NCBI GenBank assembly: GCA_033439265.1
Contig: JAVTVX010000035.1
Coordinates: 13,542,001 to 13,606,000 of the forward strand
Direction of reading: 5' to 3'
Source of the DNA: Dillenia suffruticosa
Taxonomy: Eukaryota; Streptophyta; Magnoliopsida; Dilleniales; Dilleniaceae
Length of the DNA stretch: 64,000 bases
The first letter of the stretch is position 1, and every line of letters begins with the position of its first letter. Shown piece after piece: positions 33,190 through 47,722 of this stretch. The translations under genes and the position numbers were made by a program. The notes below the pieces were generated by a model. The model saw only the letters and a program-made list of their open reading frames with translations, ran no database searches and was not told the origin of the DNA.

Positions 33190-36050
33190 AAATCACGATC
33201 TAGGATGCGTAACCCAATTCTTGGTGCGTTCTCAACCTAGATTACTGTCACTAGCTTCCTGAAATTTAAATGTTTATTTTCAATTTTTGACCCCATTAAT
33301 TAGTATAAATGCTGCGGAGTTATTGTACATGTTATAGAATATAACACAACAGTAATAACTTTTGCTGATTAAAAAAAAATTAATAGCTTCTTTTTTGGTA
33401 TTAATTAGTAGTAAGAAATAAGATTTTTCATTTAAGTTTGAGAAGGACTTTCTTTTCTACAATCTTTAGGTAATTGCATCAATACTAAATCAAATATATC
33501 AAGATAAATATATTTTTGTTTTGGTTAGAAATTGATTTTTCATTCTTTTAGTTTTAAGTTATTTATTTTTAACCATTTATTGTCTTAATTTATTAGTTTT
33601 ATTAATCTTCAATCTCCCTATTTTATTTTTAATTTCTTAAAAGAGATAAATCTGTCACTTTTATGAGGATACAACCTAACTTACTTTAAACTCATCTTTT
33701 GTGAAATAAATATTTTTATTTTTCTTGCATTGACACCCACCAAATTTTGGTGTCATTGCTGGGGAAACGGTATTAAGTGATTTATTTTTTTTTAATTTTG
33801 TTTTCTCCATATTTTCAATACTAATTATTTGTAGTGAATTTGCTAGAACTTGTCAATGATATAGAAGAGAATGATTTTAAACACGAAAATATGACTACCC
33901 TAAAGACTTCAAATGAGTTATTAACCTTTAATACTAATGAACATTTTTTTTTATTGTTTTTCTTAATATTGAGACTCCTTTTGAATTAAATTATGGATTG
34001 ATACATTTGTTGCCTACTTTCTATGGTCTTGCGGGAGAGGATCTTTACAAATATCTCATGAAGTTTCATATCGTGTGTTCCACAATGAGACCACAAGGTA
34101 TAACCGAGGAGCAATTAACGTTAAGGGTTTTTCCCTTTTCTTTAGTTGATAAAGTTAAGAATTGGTTATTTTATTTATCCTCTTATTTAATTACTAATTG
34201 GAAAGATTTGAAAAAAATTATTTTTGAAAACCAGCTTCCCATGCAGCAAATAACCAAAAAGAGATTTGTGGAATAAGCCAATTCAGTGGAGAGACTTTAT
34301 ATGAATATTAGGAAAGATATAAGCAGTTTTGTGCGAGTTGTCCACAATATCAAATTCTCGAACAGTTGCTCATCCAATATTTTTATGAAAGCCTTTTTTA
34401 ATAGAATATGATCGATGCAAATAGCGGTGGTGTGATAATGAACAAAACGCTCGAGTAAACACGGAATTTGATCTCCAATATGACAGCAAATGCATAACAT
34501 TTTAGGGGACGACAAGATATTCCAAAAGGTGTTAATGAGATAAGTATTTCTTCCATTAATCACAAGTTGATGCTCTAACTTCTATTGTGAAAAGGTTGGT
34601 TATAGGACAAATATAACAAATGAAAGCATGCAAAATTTGTTCGAATATGAATTACCTAACAGACATGTCTTGCCCTTCAAGAGGAGTCTAATGAATAATT
34701 GAATGTTATAAGTGGATTTTCAGGGTAACCCAAAAAAAAAATACGATTTTTACTCAAAACACTTACAATCAAGGTTGAAAAGACTAATCTAATTTATGGG
34801 CCCAAATTGCAAGGAATTTCGTAGCAACCCTATGGAAGACCATCTTTTTAGCCGCAATAGCCCCATAGAGCCAGAGATCAGCCCTTGAAAATCTTGTAAA
34901 AAGTTTTATGTATGAAACAAGAGTAAGTATTCAAAGTCTCGGTATCCAAGTATCACAATTGGTGATGGTAATAAACAAAATCAAAACTAATCAAGAAAAA
35001 TTATCGTCTCAAGTTAAGATTAATTCAAGAGAGAATGTAAGTGCTATGCTACTCAAAAATGAAAAAGAAGTGTAGAATTTTTATCAAAAGAGTCACAAAA
35101 AGAAGAAGAAAACAAAAAAGAAACAATACATCTGGATACTACACTAAGAAAGGTAAGTGATGTATCAAATAATTCAAATTGAAAACCAACTATTCTTCCT
35201 CATATTCTTGATAGGTTGGCATGTTCCAAGAAATAAGATGATGAGAGGAGATTTTGAAAACTTTCAAAAAAGGAGAGTCAATATTCCACATTTAGAATCA
35301 ATACAACAAGTGTCAAATCATCCAAAAGAACTTGCTACAAAATACAAAAACTCTGCGTGGTGGACTTCATTAGACATGATAATTTTATGCAAAATAAATT
35401 GGATTTTGTGTTTAGGAAGAGTTTGATAAATAATGTTGCACAATGGGATAAATTTTTGTAAGACAAACTCCCACACCGAAAGCAATTCATGATAGGTCAA
35501 AAAGTCTTTTATTTTAATTCAAGATTGAAATTCATATCAAGTATGTTGAAATCTAAATGAACCGAACTGATATTTGAGCGAGATTTAAGTAAGGAGATCA
35601 TGTCGAACAAAAACATTAAACAAAACCGTTTATTGGAAGACAATCCAATATTTTTTATGATTTTATTTCATATTTATTTTTGTTTTTGTTGGTTAGATTT
35701 AGATTTGATTTTGATTTTTTTAGGTGAATAAAAGCTGAAAAACTTAATAACTAGAAGTACTCTATCGTTAAGGTGTGCCCATGGTTTAATAGATTTTCAT
35801 TTTTGCCCAATGCAGATTGCCTTTAGAGAATGGACAGAAATAGTTTTGAGTTAAGGTGTGTCCAAGCTTTACAAAAAGTTCGCTATTGCTCATTTGGTGC
35901 TCAAAGTATCTTTGGAACACGAGGTTTAGGATACACAGCCTTTCAGAACTAAAGCTGAGACTTGAGTAAAGACGAAGGGAAATGACAGTCAACTCTGTAA
36001 TTCCTCGTAATAATAGTTTGGAGGCAACAATTTCATCCATCATGCAGATT
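33190..36050 (+). mobile_element. Athila/Tat-like Ty3/gypsy debris
   Basis: TGGTGTCATTGCTGGGGA at 33748-33765 resembles the TGGCGCCGTTGCCGGGGA primer-binding site typical of Athila/Tat elements. A gag piece follows at 33990-34275 (LIHLLPTFYGLAGEDLYKYL then STMRPQGITEEQL), closely matching the Athila-type LIHLLPKFHGLAGEDPHKHL pattern. Later pieces resemble the pol polyprotein (near 35270-35330) and the integrase tail (near 35485-35600). Most of pol is missing and LTR edges are not recognisable. An old, heavily deleted fossil. The copia element at 28106 lies directly to its left. Confidence 0.7.
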
Positions 36051-38022
36051 TCTCAATAAAGTTTATTTGGAGAAAATCCGGATCGGTGTGGGGAATTTGG
36101 AAGTTAAAAGAGTAGTGAGTGTGAAGCATTCACAGCCCTTTGACCTGTGTCCCACAATTTTGTTGGGTAGCTAGAAATACGACACACCCATCTATTCATT
36201 TCTGTGCTTTCACATGTGAAAATCCGATCATTTTTGTGTCCCCCGTGCCCCTAGAATGGATCATATGCTAAATTGGATAATAGGGTGGGAATAATTTCTA
36301 ACAATTCACATAATAATTTATAAATTATGTGTATCAAGAAAGCAAACAAATTATCCATAGAAGAGGAGGAAAGAAGCCCATCTCCCATGCTAATCATTGC
36401 TTGGTAGGGATATGTCCACCAAACCATATTAGTGCAATTTTATATATCTTAAAAAAAAACGAAATCATATTTTCACTTAAAACAGAGAAAATCTTAGAAA
36501 TACTTCTCACGTAGATGACAACCCTAATAAAACTCTACCACTTCCACCTCTTATAATACCAATGTACAAGTAGTTCCATTAGCCTTTTTCCTTTTCACCC
36601 CTTTGTTGGGTGTTTTTATTTTAATTCAGCTGAAGGCTTATACCTTTTCTACAACTAGGAGGTGGGTGGTATTGAACTCTTTGCTTTTTGGTGATGGGTT
36701 TATAGATGGGACAAACAAAAGGTTCTCGTCTGTCTAAAAGTTAAACGTATTCTTGCGACTTCGTCAGATTTTCAAAATCAATTGTTGTCACCTTCCTTCC
36801 ACTAATGAGTAAGTACATTAAACACAAAACAAGAAAAACAAATAATATTTGGTTTCTGTTTTGAATTTCTTGTTCAAAGACAAAATTGAACAACCAGTAT
36901 GCTTTCTTATATTTTTAAACACACCAAACAAAAAAACAAGAAAAATGTTTCCTTTTTTTTCCTTTTGTTGTGGTGCTTACAAGAGGTATTATAGGTCCTA
37001 AGTCCCCACTAACCCTCTTTCTTCCTTTATATATCTTATCTTTCTGCAAAAAGTCTATGCATTATGAGGTGATTTTTCTAACATTTATCACTGCCTTTCC
37101 CCAGAGGCAACCAGCCAAAAATGAGTGCAGTAAACGAATGAAATTTGAGTGAAGTCTTGGTATTTTTGTTTTCCGATAAATTTGTGGAATTGAAAAATTT
37201 AGGAGAAGGGAACTAATGGTTGGTTTACATGATGAGATTCCATTGATCACAACAAAGAAAAAAGGTTTTGTATGACTTTTTCAGTTAAACTTATTATTTT
37301 GCACTTATCAATACAATTTTAGTGCACCAACCTAAAACTTCAATCATTTTCTGTCAAGTTGCTTCTGTACATGAAGATAGCCTGGCCCCCAAACTAAGGT
37401 AACTGAAAGCATGCAAAGGAAATCTTTTTTTTTTTTTAGAAAAAACACAAACTGCATTAAAGTACATCATTTCAAGTATTGGATAATTAACCAAGCCTAG
37501 CTCATTATCCTTGCTTCATTTCATACTAAAACCGTGTGATTTTTTAGTATATCTTCTTTTTTGAAGTATTCGATCCATGTCGAGTTGATCGTGTAAATGT
37601 GAGATAATTTTATTTGTGTATCTTTTGAATAATAAAATATAATTAATTATTTATTTTTGCTGCATAAAAGTGACCGGTAATATTTATTTTCATTTTGATT
37701 ATTCATTAACTTTGATCTTAAAGTGCAGGAAAGGTTTTTTTTTTTCTTGTTGGGAGAAGAGATAAATAATTCTTTCCTATTATATTATACCACACGGAGA
37801 TGGCAATGCAACCAATAATTTTGGATTTTGAAGATCAGCTCTTCGAAAGGTAGAATTTGTTATTACTTGGGTTGAAATTTGGTAAACAAATAATAAGTAC
37901 AATTTACAATAACTACACACGACTCAGTAAAATCATTTACTTAGCATATATCAAACGTACATATTTCATTTACTAATATTACACACTATTCTTTTTTCTT
38001 CTACGCTTACTACACACAACAC
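36051..38022. other. intergenic DNA, no supported gene
   Basis: The part to about 36260 may still belong to the gypsy debris. From 36500 to 37500 the composition is more like single-copy plant DNA, with a TATATATC at 37029-37036, but I can support no exon. A poly-T run lies at 37425-37437. Confidence 0.4.
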
Positions 38023-38482
<460 letters not shown>

Positions 38483-39065
38483 TATTAAAAATATATAGGC
38501 CCACTTGGGCCCAAGATTTCTGGCCCAAGTGGGCCCATGACTACAACGGCCATAATAGCCATAGGAGGATTCCCTTTTTTCCTTTTTTATTTTTTATTTT
38601 TTATTTTTTAGTTTTTCTTTCTCTCTCCTCCATCTTTTATAAATAGGATCTTTCTCCTCTTTTATATTCACAATTTGGAAGACAATCTCTCTTCTCTTTT
38701 TCTCTGTTTTTGTAATATTGAGATAATTTATTTTTCACACTCAATAAAAGAAATTCTCTTCATTCTTCAATTTCGTTTTTTTTCTTGATAAATCTTTATT
38801 CTTATTTTTCTCTTTACTTGATAACATTTTTATCTCTCTTTGTCCATATTTAAATTTATGCTCCAAACTTTAGTAATCTTCATTCTCTAGTATGCGATGG
38901 TATAACATGTCTAGGAAAATTCTATTAAGTGATAAATATTTGTCTAAAGAAAAAGGTTCTTAAGCGAGGACAGATGAACTCCACCTTTTTTTTGGGAACT
39001 TTCCTGGTACTCCCTACTATAGAACGGTTTGGGTTGAATTTAAGTGAGGTTTATAAATTTTTACA
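38483..39065 (+). repeat. 5' LTR of the outer copia element
   Basis: Begins TATTAAAAATATATAGGCC and ends TTTTTACA before the primer-binding site. A perfect 14-bp inverted repeat lies at its start (GGCCCACTTGGGCC 38498-38511 with GGCCCAAGTGGGCC 38522-38535). A TATAAATAGG promoter box is at 38638-38647. It lacks a palindromic stretch present in the 3' LTR. Confidence 0.9.
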
Positions 39066-39223
39066 TGGTATCAGAGCAGAATTCTATTATTTTTCATATG
39101 GCAAATCCTCCGTCCTTGTTTACTTCATTTCAAACCTAACTTTTTTCTTCCACAATCCTAACCTCCACAAATTATTTCCAGTGGGTAGTCCACATCAAAA
39201 GATTACTCAATGTTCTAAAATTC

Positions 39224-40320
39224 TTGAAGTTTATAACGAGTGAATCTCTTGATATTACCAACCCTACATATGAAGAATGGAAAGAAATAGATGATCAACT
39301 CTTCATTCTTCTCGCTAGTGTCATGGATCAAACTCACAAAAATATGGTGTCATCTTGTCCAAATTCTAAATCTTTTTGGGATCAAATGTACGATCTATAT
39401 GGGTAAGAATCTAATATGGGAAGAATTTTTGAAATCAAGCGGAAGATCGCCAACATTCAGAAGGAGGAGAAAATTCTTTCCCAACTATTTGAAGAATATG
39501 AAGATCTATGAAATGAATTGGAGATGTTAAGACCTCACAAATGTGATCCGAAGATATTGCTGAAACGGAAGGATGAAGATAAGTTTTTTGGCATTCTTGT
39601 CTCTCTTGGCGAATGCTTCTCAAATGTTCGCCAAGAAATCCTTCAGATGAAGGACTTCCCTTCATATCAAGAAATCCGATTCCTAATTCAGAAGGCCGAT
39701 GCTAGTATACGGCTTGAAGATGCTTCACAATCAAAAGTTGAAGTTCATGGATTTAAAGTTAAGCAACAAGTTTCTATTTCTACACCAGAACCCATTGCCA
39801 ACAAAGTCCCTCCTCATAAGAAAGGATGCTCACATTGCAAGAGATTAAACCACACTAAAGAGAAATGTTGATTTCTTTATCCCCATCTCAAACTAAAGCA
39901 ACTCAAAAGGAAAGAACAAGGAGCACCAAAAGTAGCGCAAAATGTGGCATTGGAAATGGCTCTTGAAGGCATCACTAAGCTACTGAAACAGGTCGTCAAT
40001 AATTCTGGTAACTCCTCAAACTCCACTTATTATTCTGAAAATTGGTCAATAGATTAGGGATGTGACTATCATATGGTTAAGGACAAAGAAAAGATAAAAC
40101 GTTTTAAATCTCTTATCAATCATAAAATAGTCAAAGTAGCTAATGGACAAAATTTAAAAGTTAAAGAACTCGGAAAAGTTGAATTTTTTGGAAAAAAACT
40201 CAAATGCTTTATATGTTCCTAAATTTAACTCCAATTTTATGTCAATTAGTAAGTTAACTAAGAACCAAAATTGTAAAGCTATTTTCGATCCTGATACTGT
40301 TGTTTTTTAGGATCTCAAAT
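39224..40320 (+). pseudogene. copia gag and protease-region remnant
   Basis: Gag blocks are TNPTYEEWKEIDDQLFILLAS and then NSKSFWDQMYDLYG (39255-39405), the copia UBN2 signature. A CCHC knuckle CSHCKRLNHTKEKC is at 39828-39870. Protease-like sequence around 40030-40240 is weak. Fossil, broken. Confidence 0.8.
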
Positions 40321-40328
40321 CAAACCAA

Positions 40329-41021
40329 GTGATTGGTAGAGGATCTAGAAGAAACAATTTATATTTTTTGGATCAAGACAATCAAGCTCTTGTAGCATGT
40401 GAAGGAGATAATCAACTTTGGCATACTAGATTAGGTCATCCAAATGATCAAACCTTAAAATTACTTTTTCCAACAAAATTTTGTAAAAATGATCATTGTG
40501 AAGCATGTATCTTTGAAAAATAAACCCGAGTATTTTATCTAATTTCGGAAACTATTTATAAAAATGTCTTTGATCTTGTGCATTCAGATATATGGACATC
40601 CCCTGTTGAATCTAGAAGGGTTTCAAATATTTTATATCTTTTATAGATCATAAATCTAGATACACATGAATATACATGCTTCACACTAAGGCACGTACTT
40701 TCGAAGTATTTAAAAACTTTAACAACTTTATCTTGAAACAATATGATGCTCATATTAAAACACTTAGAACTGATAATGGAGGTGAATATATGAGTAATGA
40801 ATTTAAAGAATATCTAGAAAACAAAGGAATCATTTCTCAAACATGTTGTCCCTATACTCCACAACAAAATGGAGTAACAGAAAGAAAAAAAAAGGCATTT
40901 ATTAGAAATAGTAAGAACCATGATATTTTTTACAAATATGCTTAAAATATTTTGGAGTAATGCAATTAGTACAGTTGCACATGTAATTAATCGACTTCCC
41001 ATAAAAACTCTCAAAGGAAAA
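40329..41021 (+). pseudogene. copia pre-integrase and integrase remnant, left of the nested element
   Basis: The pre-integrase block has LWHTRLGHPNDQTLKLL (40408-40470) with a C..C pair. The integrase core shows IKTLRTDNGGEYMSNEFKEY (40758-40815) and TPQQNGVTERKKK (40857-40895). It stops at 41021, where the GAAAA duplication (41017-41021) and the nested LTR begin. Confidence 0.82.
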
Positions 41022-43597
41022 TGTAATACCAAAAAAAAAGGGAAGGAAACACAGCGTTTTGGACCAAAACGCTGTGCTCTCCCCAAGAGTGAAATTAGGG
41101 CAAAAGGCCCTAATTTCTCTCTCTCTTCCTTTCGTCTCTCTCTATCTCATTCTCTCTCTCTCTTCCGAATCCCTCTCACTCCCGTTGCCTCTCCGCCATC
41201 ACCTCCACCATCTCCGTCGTCCTTTGCCCCTTCTGTCCACCGCTCACCGTCTCTCTCTCCATCGCTCTGTCTCACTCTATCATCTCTCTCCCTCTCTCGA
41301 TTTTGTGCTCTGCTCCGTCTCTCTCCTGTGCGCGCGACAATTCTCTCCTTGCTTGCTCGCTCGCGCGCGGCAGCTTTCCTCCTTGCTTGCTCAGGCGTGA
41401 CAACTTCCCTCCCGCGAGCACGCGATAGCCTCGATTTCTCTCTTGCTCGCGCGCGACGGTCACTCTCTCCTTTGCTTGCTCGCGCGCGCTACACCCTGTG
41501 AGCTCCACCCTTCTGCAACCTTCGCAGAAGCTCCAAGCTGGCAGTGGTGAGAGGTATCCGAGAACCTTAGGCTGCGACTCTTCCACTGCATAGGTAAGGG
41601 TCGATTTTTGATCAATAGGTTAGGGGTTTTGATTCTTGGTAATTTAAGCCTAATTATTGAATTTTGTGTCAGTCTAAAAGTACTGCAGGCCCAGACTGAA
41701 TTGTAGACGCACGGACATTAGGGTTACGAGCTACGAAAACCCTAGGTGAGGACTTTTTTGATGTATGCAATAACTGAGCGGATTTAGGCTAAATTTAGAA
41801 TGAGATGTCTTATATATGTTCTGAAAATATATGGAATTTGAAGAGAATGCATTTTTTTTTTTAAGTTTGATATGTGATTTCTAGGGTTAATTCTAACTTC
41901 TACGTGAATTTAGATCGATTAATACGGAAGGAACGTGTTAGATGAAATTAGAAACTTATTAGGTTGATGAGATTAGTTTTTCCTGGAGTTTGAATTGAAA
42001 TTGTTAATTATTGGTCTAGGTGGACATTTTGGAAACTTGAAAGAAGTCATTTTAGAAAGCTAATGGAAATAGGGAGTGAATACCCTCTCTAGAGGTCAGT
42101 GGACGGTTCATTGTGTTCATGAATGAGAAACCTATTTTAAAATTGTTTTATAAATGATTTTCAAAAGATTTTACATGATTTATGCGAATTGTTTTGTGAC
42201 GTGGGCTGTCTGAATTGAATTATAAAGTATAAATGCATCCATTGTGTTTAAAAATGATTCTGTGCCATATGTTATTTGATATTGCTCTATGAATTGATTT
42301 GGCATGAGATTGTTGATTATTTGATGGAAAATTATGGTACATTACTTGTGAACTGGATTGATTTAGAAATGAAGGGTGCCGCAGATGACTATAGTTATAT
42401 TCCCACCACGGAGTGACCCGACGAGGTGGCGTGGTTTGGGGTTTGGATGTGCAGGAGAGTTAGATGTCCCTCCCTCTGCCGAAGTCGTACTATATCTGGT
42501 GCACCCCGGTGAGGTATGAGCCAACGCCAAGGTAGGGGGTTTGTTTTGAGACATTGGATAGAAAAACCCTTAGTGGTAGGGGGTTTGTTTTAAGACATTG
42601 GATAGAAAAACCCTTAATGAGATTTTGTCTGGGTTTGGCCGCCCTAAGACGGAAGTGTTTTTCGATGGAACCCCAAGATTTTCTGAAATGATAATTGACA
42701 TGGATACATATTTTGTAAATTGTGATTTATTGAAATGTTTTATGCATATGAACTGTTATTTATGAGATATGCTTTGACTGCCCCACATTTACCCCTTATT
42801 TATGAACACAATCACACCATTGCACTCCACTTACTGAGTATACCCCTATACTCACCCCTCTCTTCCCCTTTTTCAGAGGAGACTTAGTTGGGAGACTACT
42901 CGACGGAGCTTGTGCAGTATTTTTGCGGATTGTATAAGTATTTGGCACATGCTAGGTTACTTTTGGAGATTTATAGATCTCAAACAATGGAAAGGGAAGA
43001 CTGTATATCCCCTGCCGTGCGGATTTCATTGATACTGGCCGAGTTGTTGGCAAGTATTGATAAAATTCGCTGATTTTTGATTTGTTCTTTATTATCTTAA
43101 TTACTCGATTATTTTTGTAAAACTGTTTATATCTGTACTGAGACATTTGGACTGTAAATCTTAATTTCGATACTTTTCTCTGATTTTATGAAGTTTTGTA
43201 TAACTCATACCGTTAGGACTCTACCGATACTGGCTTGTCTTCCTCAGGTAAGTGTTGATAAAATTCGACGGCTATGTTTTGAGACTTCTTGTTTGTCACA
43301 CGCTTTATTGAGGTGAGAATTCTGAATAGCTAGGATGACCATATCACATGCGTGCTTGTACAGGATCCCACTCCCCAATGTGTGCCAATGCGTGTGTTTG
43401 AATGTTCAGGGATGAGCCGGATGGGCTCCTTGCATGTGTATTGTTATATGATTTCATGTTTTGAAGAGTTTTATGCTTTTGATATTTATTGTGAATTTGA
43501 TAGCCTTGCGGAGTCCCGGTGTACGGGGAGGTTTTGCCCGTGTATCGAGATGACGTGGCGGTTGTCGCGTGGTCGATCTGAGAATCGGGGCGTGACA
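41022..43597 (+). repeat. 5' LTR of the nested element (2576 bp)
   Basis: Starts TGTAATACC, ends GGGGCGTGACA. A 13-bp perfect palindrome with a single-base centre sits at 41050-41076, then a CT-rich leader (41095-41330). An 8-bp hairpin is at 42835-42854 (TGAGTATA / TATACTCA), just before CTCACCCCTCTC. It contains a 44-bp tandem duplication (42531-42618) that the 3' LTR lacks. Confidence 0.93.
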
Positions 43598-46500
43598 GCT
43601 TTATTGGTATCAGAGATAGGTTCACGATTTTAAAAGTTCGATGATTTTGAAACATTTTCAAATGTCTCCAAATGTCCCAGAAAGTTTTTCAAAGATTTTG
43701 AAAGGGTTTGTTTTGAAAATTGTGACTTTTAAAGGTTTATCTGTCAAGAGATGTACAAGAACTTTCCATGGATTCTTAGGAAATTAGAAATATTCTTTTT
43801 AGGGGGTTAAGCACCTGGATTAGTATTTATTTTAAATTGTTAAGCTTAGACCCTCTCTGTAGAGATTTGCACCCCATACAAAGAGTAAGGAATCCGAATA
43901 GAATCTTTTCTATTCCACCTCCACAACCTGAATGATGTATCACTTTATAAATAGTTTCTCAATTGTGATTGAATTCCCTTGGACTAACATTTTGATGTTA
44001 AAAGTTTGACACATTTGTGTATTAGGCATGACAATATGAAATTGTTTATGATTAGGATATAGGGTAAATTACTCTTGAGAGATTGCAATTGCGAATAGAT
44101 GTTGGAGTTTGATAAATGTTTCTTGTGATTTGGAAAAGCAGACAGTTTGGATCAGCAGGAAAATTTGACGATGCTTTGCTTTGCTTTTGTGCAACTACAT
44201 TGCATCATATGCAGCCCTCTCTCCCATAAAGGTAGGCTATAGGCTATAAGAAGCATGTATAAGGACAAAGTATATGCAAGTGGTTAGATTGAACACATTT
44301 TTTTTAGGGACATGATGTAGGTGGAATGTTTGTTTATGATTTTGATAGAAGTAGAATTGCTAGTAGAGGATCAGTGTGCCCAATTTGTCGGTTAAACCAT
44401 GAGAAATGTGATAATAGCAATGTGACTTCAAGTATGTAACAATGACTAATGGGATCTTACAAATATGTTTGGTGGTATTAATATCTTAGTGAGGTTAAAG
44501 TTCAGCTGTCAATGAACAAATTCGATTTGCAACTTGAAGAGGGCTAATAGTTGTCTCTAGCATTTGGGATTCTATAATTATTAAAATTCAATATATACCA
44601 TACTGAAATTGATATTAAATTTATCAAGCTTGTCTTTTCCAATAGTTGTAATACTTATCTTTCCATTACTAATACTATCGTTCTTTTGATTCTATAGAAT
44701 CCAGACTGAGATGACATATTTGATTTACAATCCATACTATATTTACTACAAGCAAATTTTTGGCCATATGCAAATGCTCCATCCAATCTATAATTGATTC
44801 ATTAAAACTTAGATGAGTAGGATAAGTACTTAAAATGAGATGCCATAAGTACTGGGTGACATCAAAATCTTTAACCATACGATGAATGGTCTCAGTAAGC
44901 ATTAAATGTTTCTTTCAAGTAACTGTCATCTATTCGCATTTTGGATTGTGTACCACGCTTGGTTTAGGCTCTCTATTGAGCATATGAGCTTTTCTTTCAA
45001 GGAATACCTCTGGTTGGCTGTATTTCAGTAGGCTTGTCAATCTAAATCCAAGCACTTCTCACTTGTTTTTGAGTTTCTTACACTTTGAGAAGATTGACTT
45101 GTACAGACTTGGAAAGTTCTTTGTTAGTAAAGCAATTTGAATCTTTAAGTTTTTGAGGAAATTGAAAATTAAAAAAAAAAAAAATGGATCCCAAAGTTTG
45201 GAATAAGAATCTTTTTGGAGATGCTAGAGAGAAGGAAAGTGCTACTCTTTGAGATATTGATGAGATTGATCTGCTTGAGGTTGATAAAAGGTTTGTCGGA
45301 GGATCTTTTCGCTTGGTAGAATCTTGGGAATTATCTTGAAGAGCTTCCTTTGAAGGAGGAAATAAGTTGACGGAAGAAGTGGGTTGGAGATGAGGGTTTT
45401 GTATACTGACATTAATATAAACATTTTTTTGATGTTTTGAATTGACAAGTAGATAGAGAGTAAATGTAGAGAGAAGTGGAGGTAAGATAAGAATAAATAT
45501 AATTAACCTATGGAGATATGTATTGAGAGGTTACGACCAAGTATTAGAGGTATATTATCCAAGTTCTCTAGTAAACCAATGATTAGGAGAGCACGTAGCC
45601 TCATTTTGCTGTGGCTGAGTTGGCACTTGTAGAAGCTAATGAGCTGTAGGTATATTTATAATAATTAGCTTTGAGGTGGTTATATGTGCTTGATTTGATT
45701 TGGATAGCATATTAGTAATATTGCATAATACTAAAATTGATTGAGAATGATCATGATAGAAGTATTTTGATTGGAAGATTTTCCAACTAAGGATTTGAGA
45801 TTTAAAACTTGGAAGGGTTCTAATATTGCCAGTGGATTGTAGATAGCAAAAACCCATGAATCTAGCTTTTGCTTAGTTGACACATTGCAGTCTTAGGATT
45901 TTTGTATATGGTATACTCATGGATTGATAGATCCCCTTGGTATTAAATTAATAACACTAAATTATTTTCTAGTTGCCAATGATATTTTCTTGCTAAAGAG
46001 GCTTTAACTTTGCAAATTGTTGAAGAAAATTTTGAGTATAGTAGGAAAAGATTGCAAGTTTGGTAACCAGGTCTATTTTGCCTTTGAAGAGAGCAAACTA
46101 AATATATTTCAGAATTTAAGCATCTCGAGAAATTCTTGTATGCAAAGTTTGAATTAGTGTTGAGCATAAATAAAAAGGGGATGATATTGTTAATAAAAAA
46201 GCCAGAGATGCTTAATATATATATATATATATAAAATTGTAATAGAAGTACGAAGTAGTAAATATGATGATTAATACTTTCTTATTAAGATAATATTGAT
46301 ACTAAAATATCGATGAGTATTATCAATTTAAGCATCAACTATTTATATGCAATGCTCGATTGACTTTTGTTTAAATTGAATCATATGGATGTGAATTTCG
46401 TACCTTAGACAGAATGAATTAGAAAAATGATAGAGGTAGACGAGAATGATATTGGTAGGGATTACCAGAAAGATTCTGTAATTGTTTATAACCAATGATT

Positions 46501-47722
46501 ATGACCATTAAGAGGATATTGTATTGTGAGGGTAAAATTGTTGTAAATTATTGATATGAAAGAGTGTTCGGCCCAATAGAGATGCAATATAAGTTACAAG
46601 ATGAGCATTTTGTTAAAGAGATATGATATGGATAAGCTTGAATAGAGTTAGCTACTGGGACATCTGACTATGCTAAATGGAAGTATTAAGAGGCATGATT
46701 TGGTTACTAACATGGCTAGCCCTACTTAATGATGGCAAGGCCAAGGTAATGGCATAGTGATCGGTCAAACTATGATGATATATGGGTTAAAAGGATAGAT
46801 ATAAGCATGCCCAACAGTTCATAGTTAGAACTCTATTGCTGTCAGTTTTACATGGATATAGTAATGACGTTCTAAACTCTTGTTTCTTTCTGAGATGAAT
46901 CTTAGCCTAATAGTAAAAGATCGCTTGTATCTTTATTTGAGATCTAGAAACATCTTTTATAAAAAGAAGGTAATGTTGGTTTTGCATTGCCCATCCAGGC
47001 CTTATATGGTTAGTGGGATGGTTTAAAAGAATCATCAACTTAGGTATAATCAGGACAATCGTCTTCCAAATACGAATTCTTCTTTCTTCTTCGTTGAGAA
47101 ATAATTATAGAATCTTAATGCTAGTATTTTCTTGCTTGAATTTCAAGTGTATCCTTAAGGCCAATTCTTCGATTCAGTAATCCTTCTGTTTAATGGGTTT
47201 TTCTTGGGTACTCCAAAGTTCGACTCTGTTTTCATTGAGTTTTATGAGGTTACTGAGTTAAATCAATGTTATCTACTTTCATGGCAGTCAAACACAGACA
47301 TTTGGCTCATTGGAGTCTTATCATGATTGATTTGGTAGAATCAATGATTGGAATTTTGCAGATTTATGATGTAAAGTGGTTTAAGGAATGTTTCATCTTC
47401 CTAAAATCCTTACTCTGACAATGATTTAAACCATTCTATTGCTTTTCAGAAGTTTAAGCAACTTTATAACTGATCTAGTCTCTAATGTTTTGACTTATTA
47501 ACAATTCTCATATATTGTTTGGAATTATACTTTAGGAGGGTGGAGGAGACATCCTCAATATACTAAATATTCTCGAGAGTTTATAAGGAATTTTAACCTA
47601 AAGGTGAATATTTCCGAAATTGTTATTTAAGATATTATGAACAGAAACTAGGATTATAAAATTATTGTATAATTACTATTTAAATTTTGAGGACAAAATT
47701 TGTTTTTAGGGGGGTTAAGACT
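43598..47722 (+). other. interior of the nested element, no readable gene
   Basis: 4.1 kb of moderately AT-rich sequence. I find the primer-binding site at the left end and the polypurine tract at the right end, and no domain of gag, protease, RT, RNase H or integrase in any frame. Short open frames on both strands show no known motif. There are small simple repeats at 46215-46233 (TA)n and an A-run near 45170. It could be noncoding by origin or a coding interior decayed past recognition. Intact termini and only moderate LTR divergence favour the former. Confidence 0.7.

Noticed and set aside
37029-37250. Possible small host gene after TATATATC at 37029
   Set aside because: The first ATG opens only a few codons and no exon or homology could be supported.
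44675-44902. Minus-strand open frame in the interior of the nested element as a captured gene
   Set aside because: 75 codons with no known motif, no start context and no flanking signals; compatible with chance.
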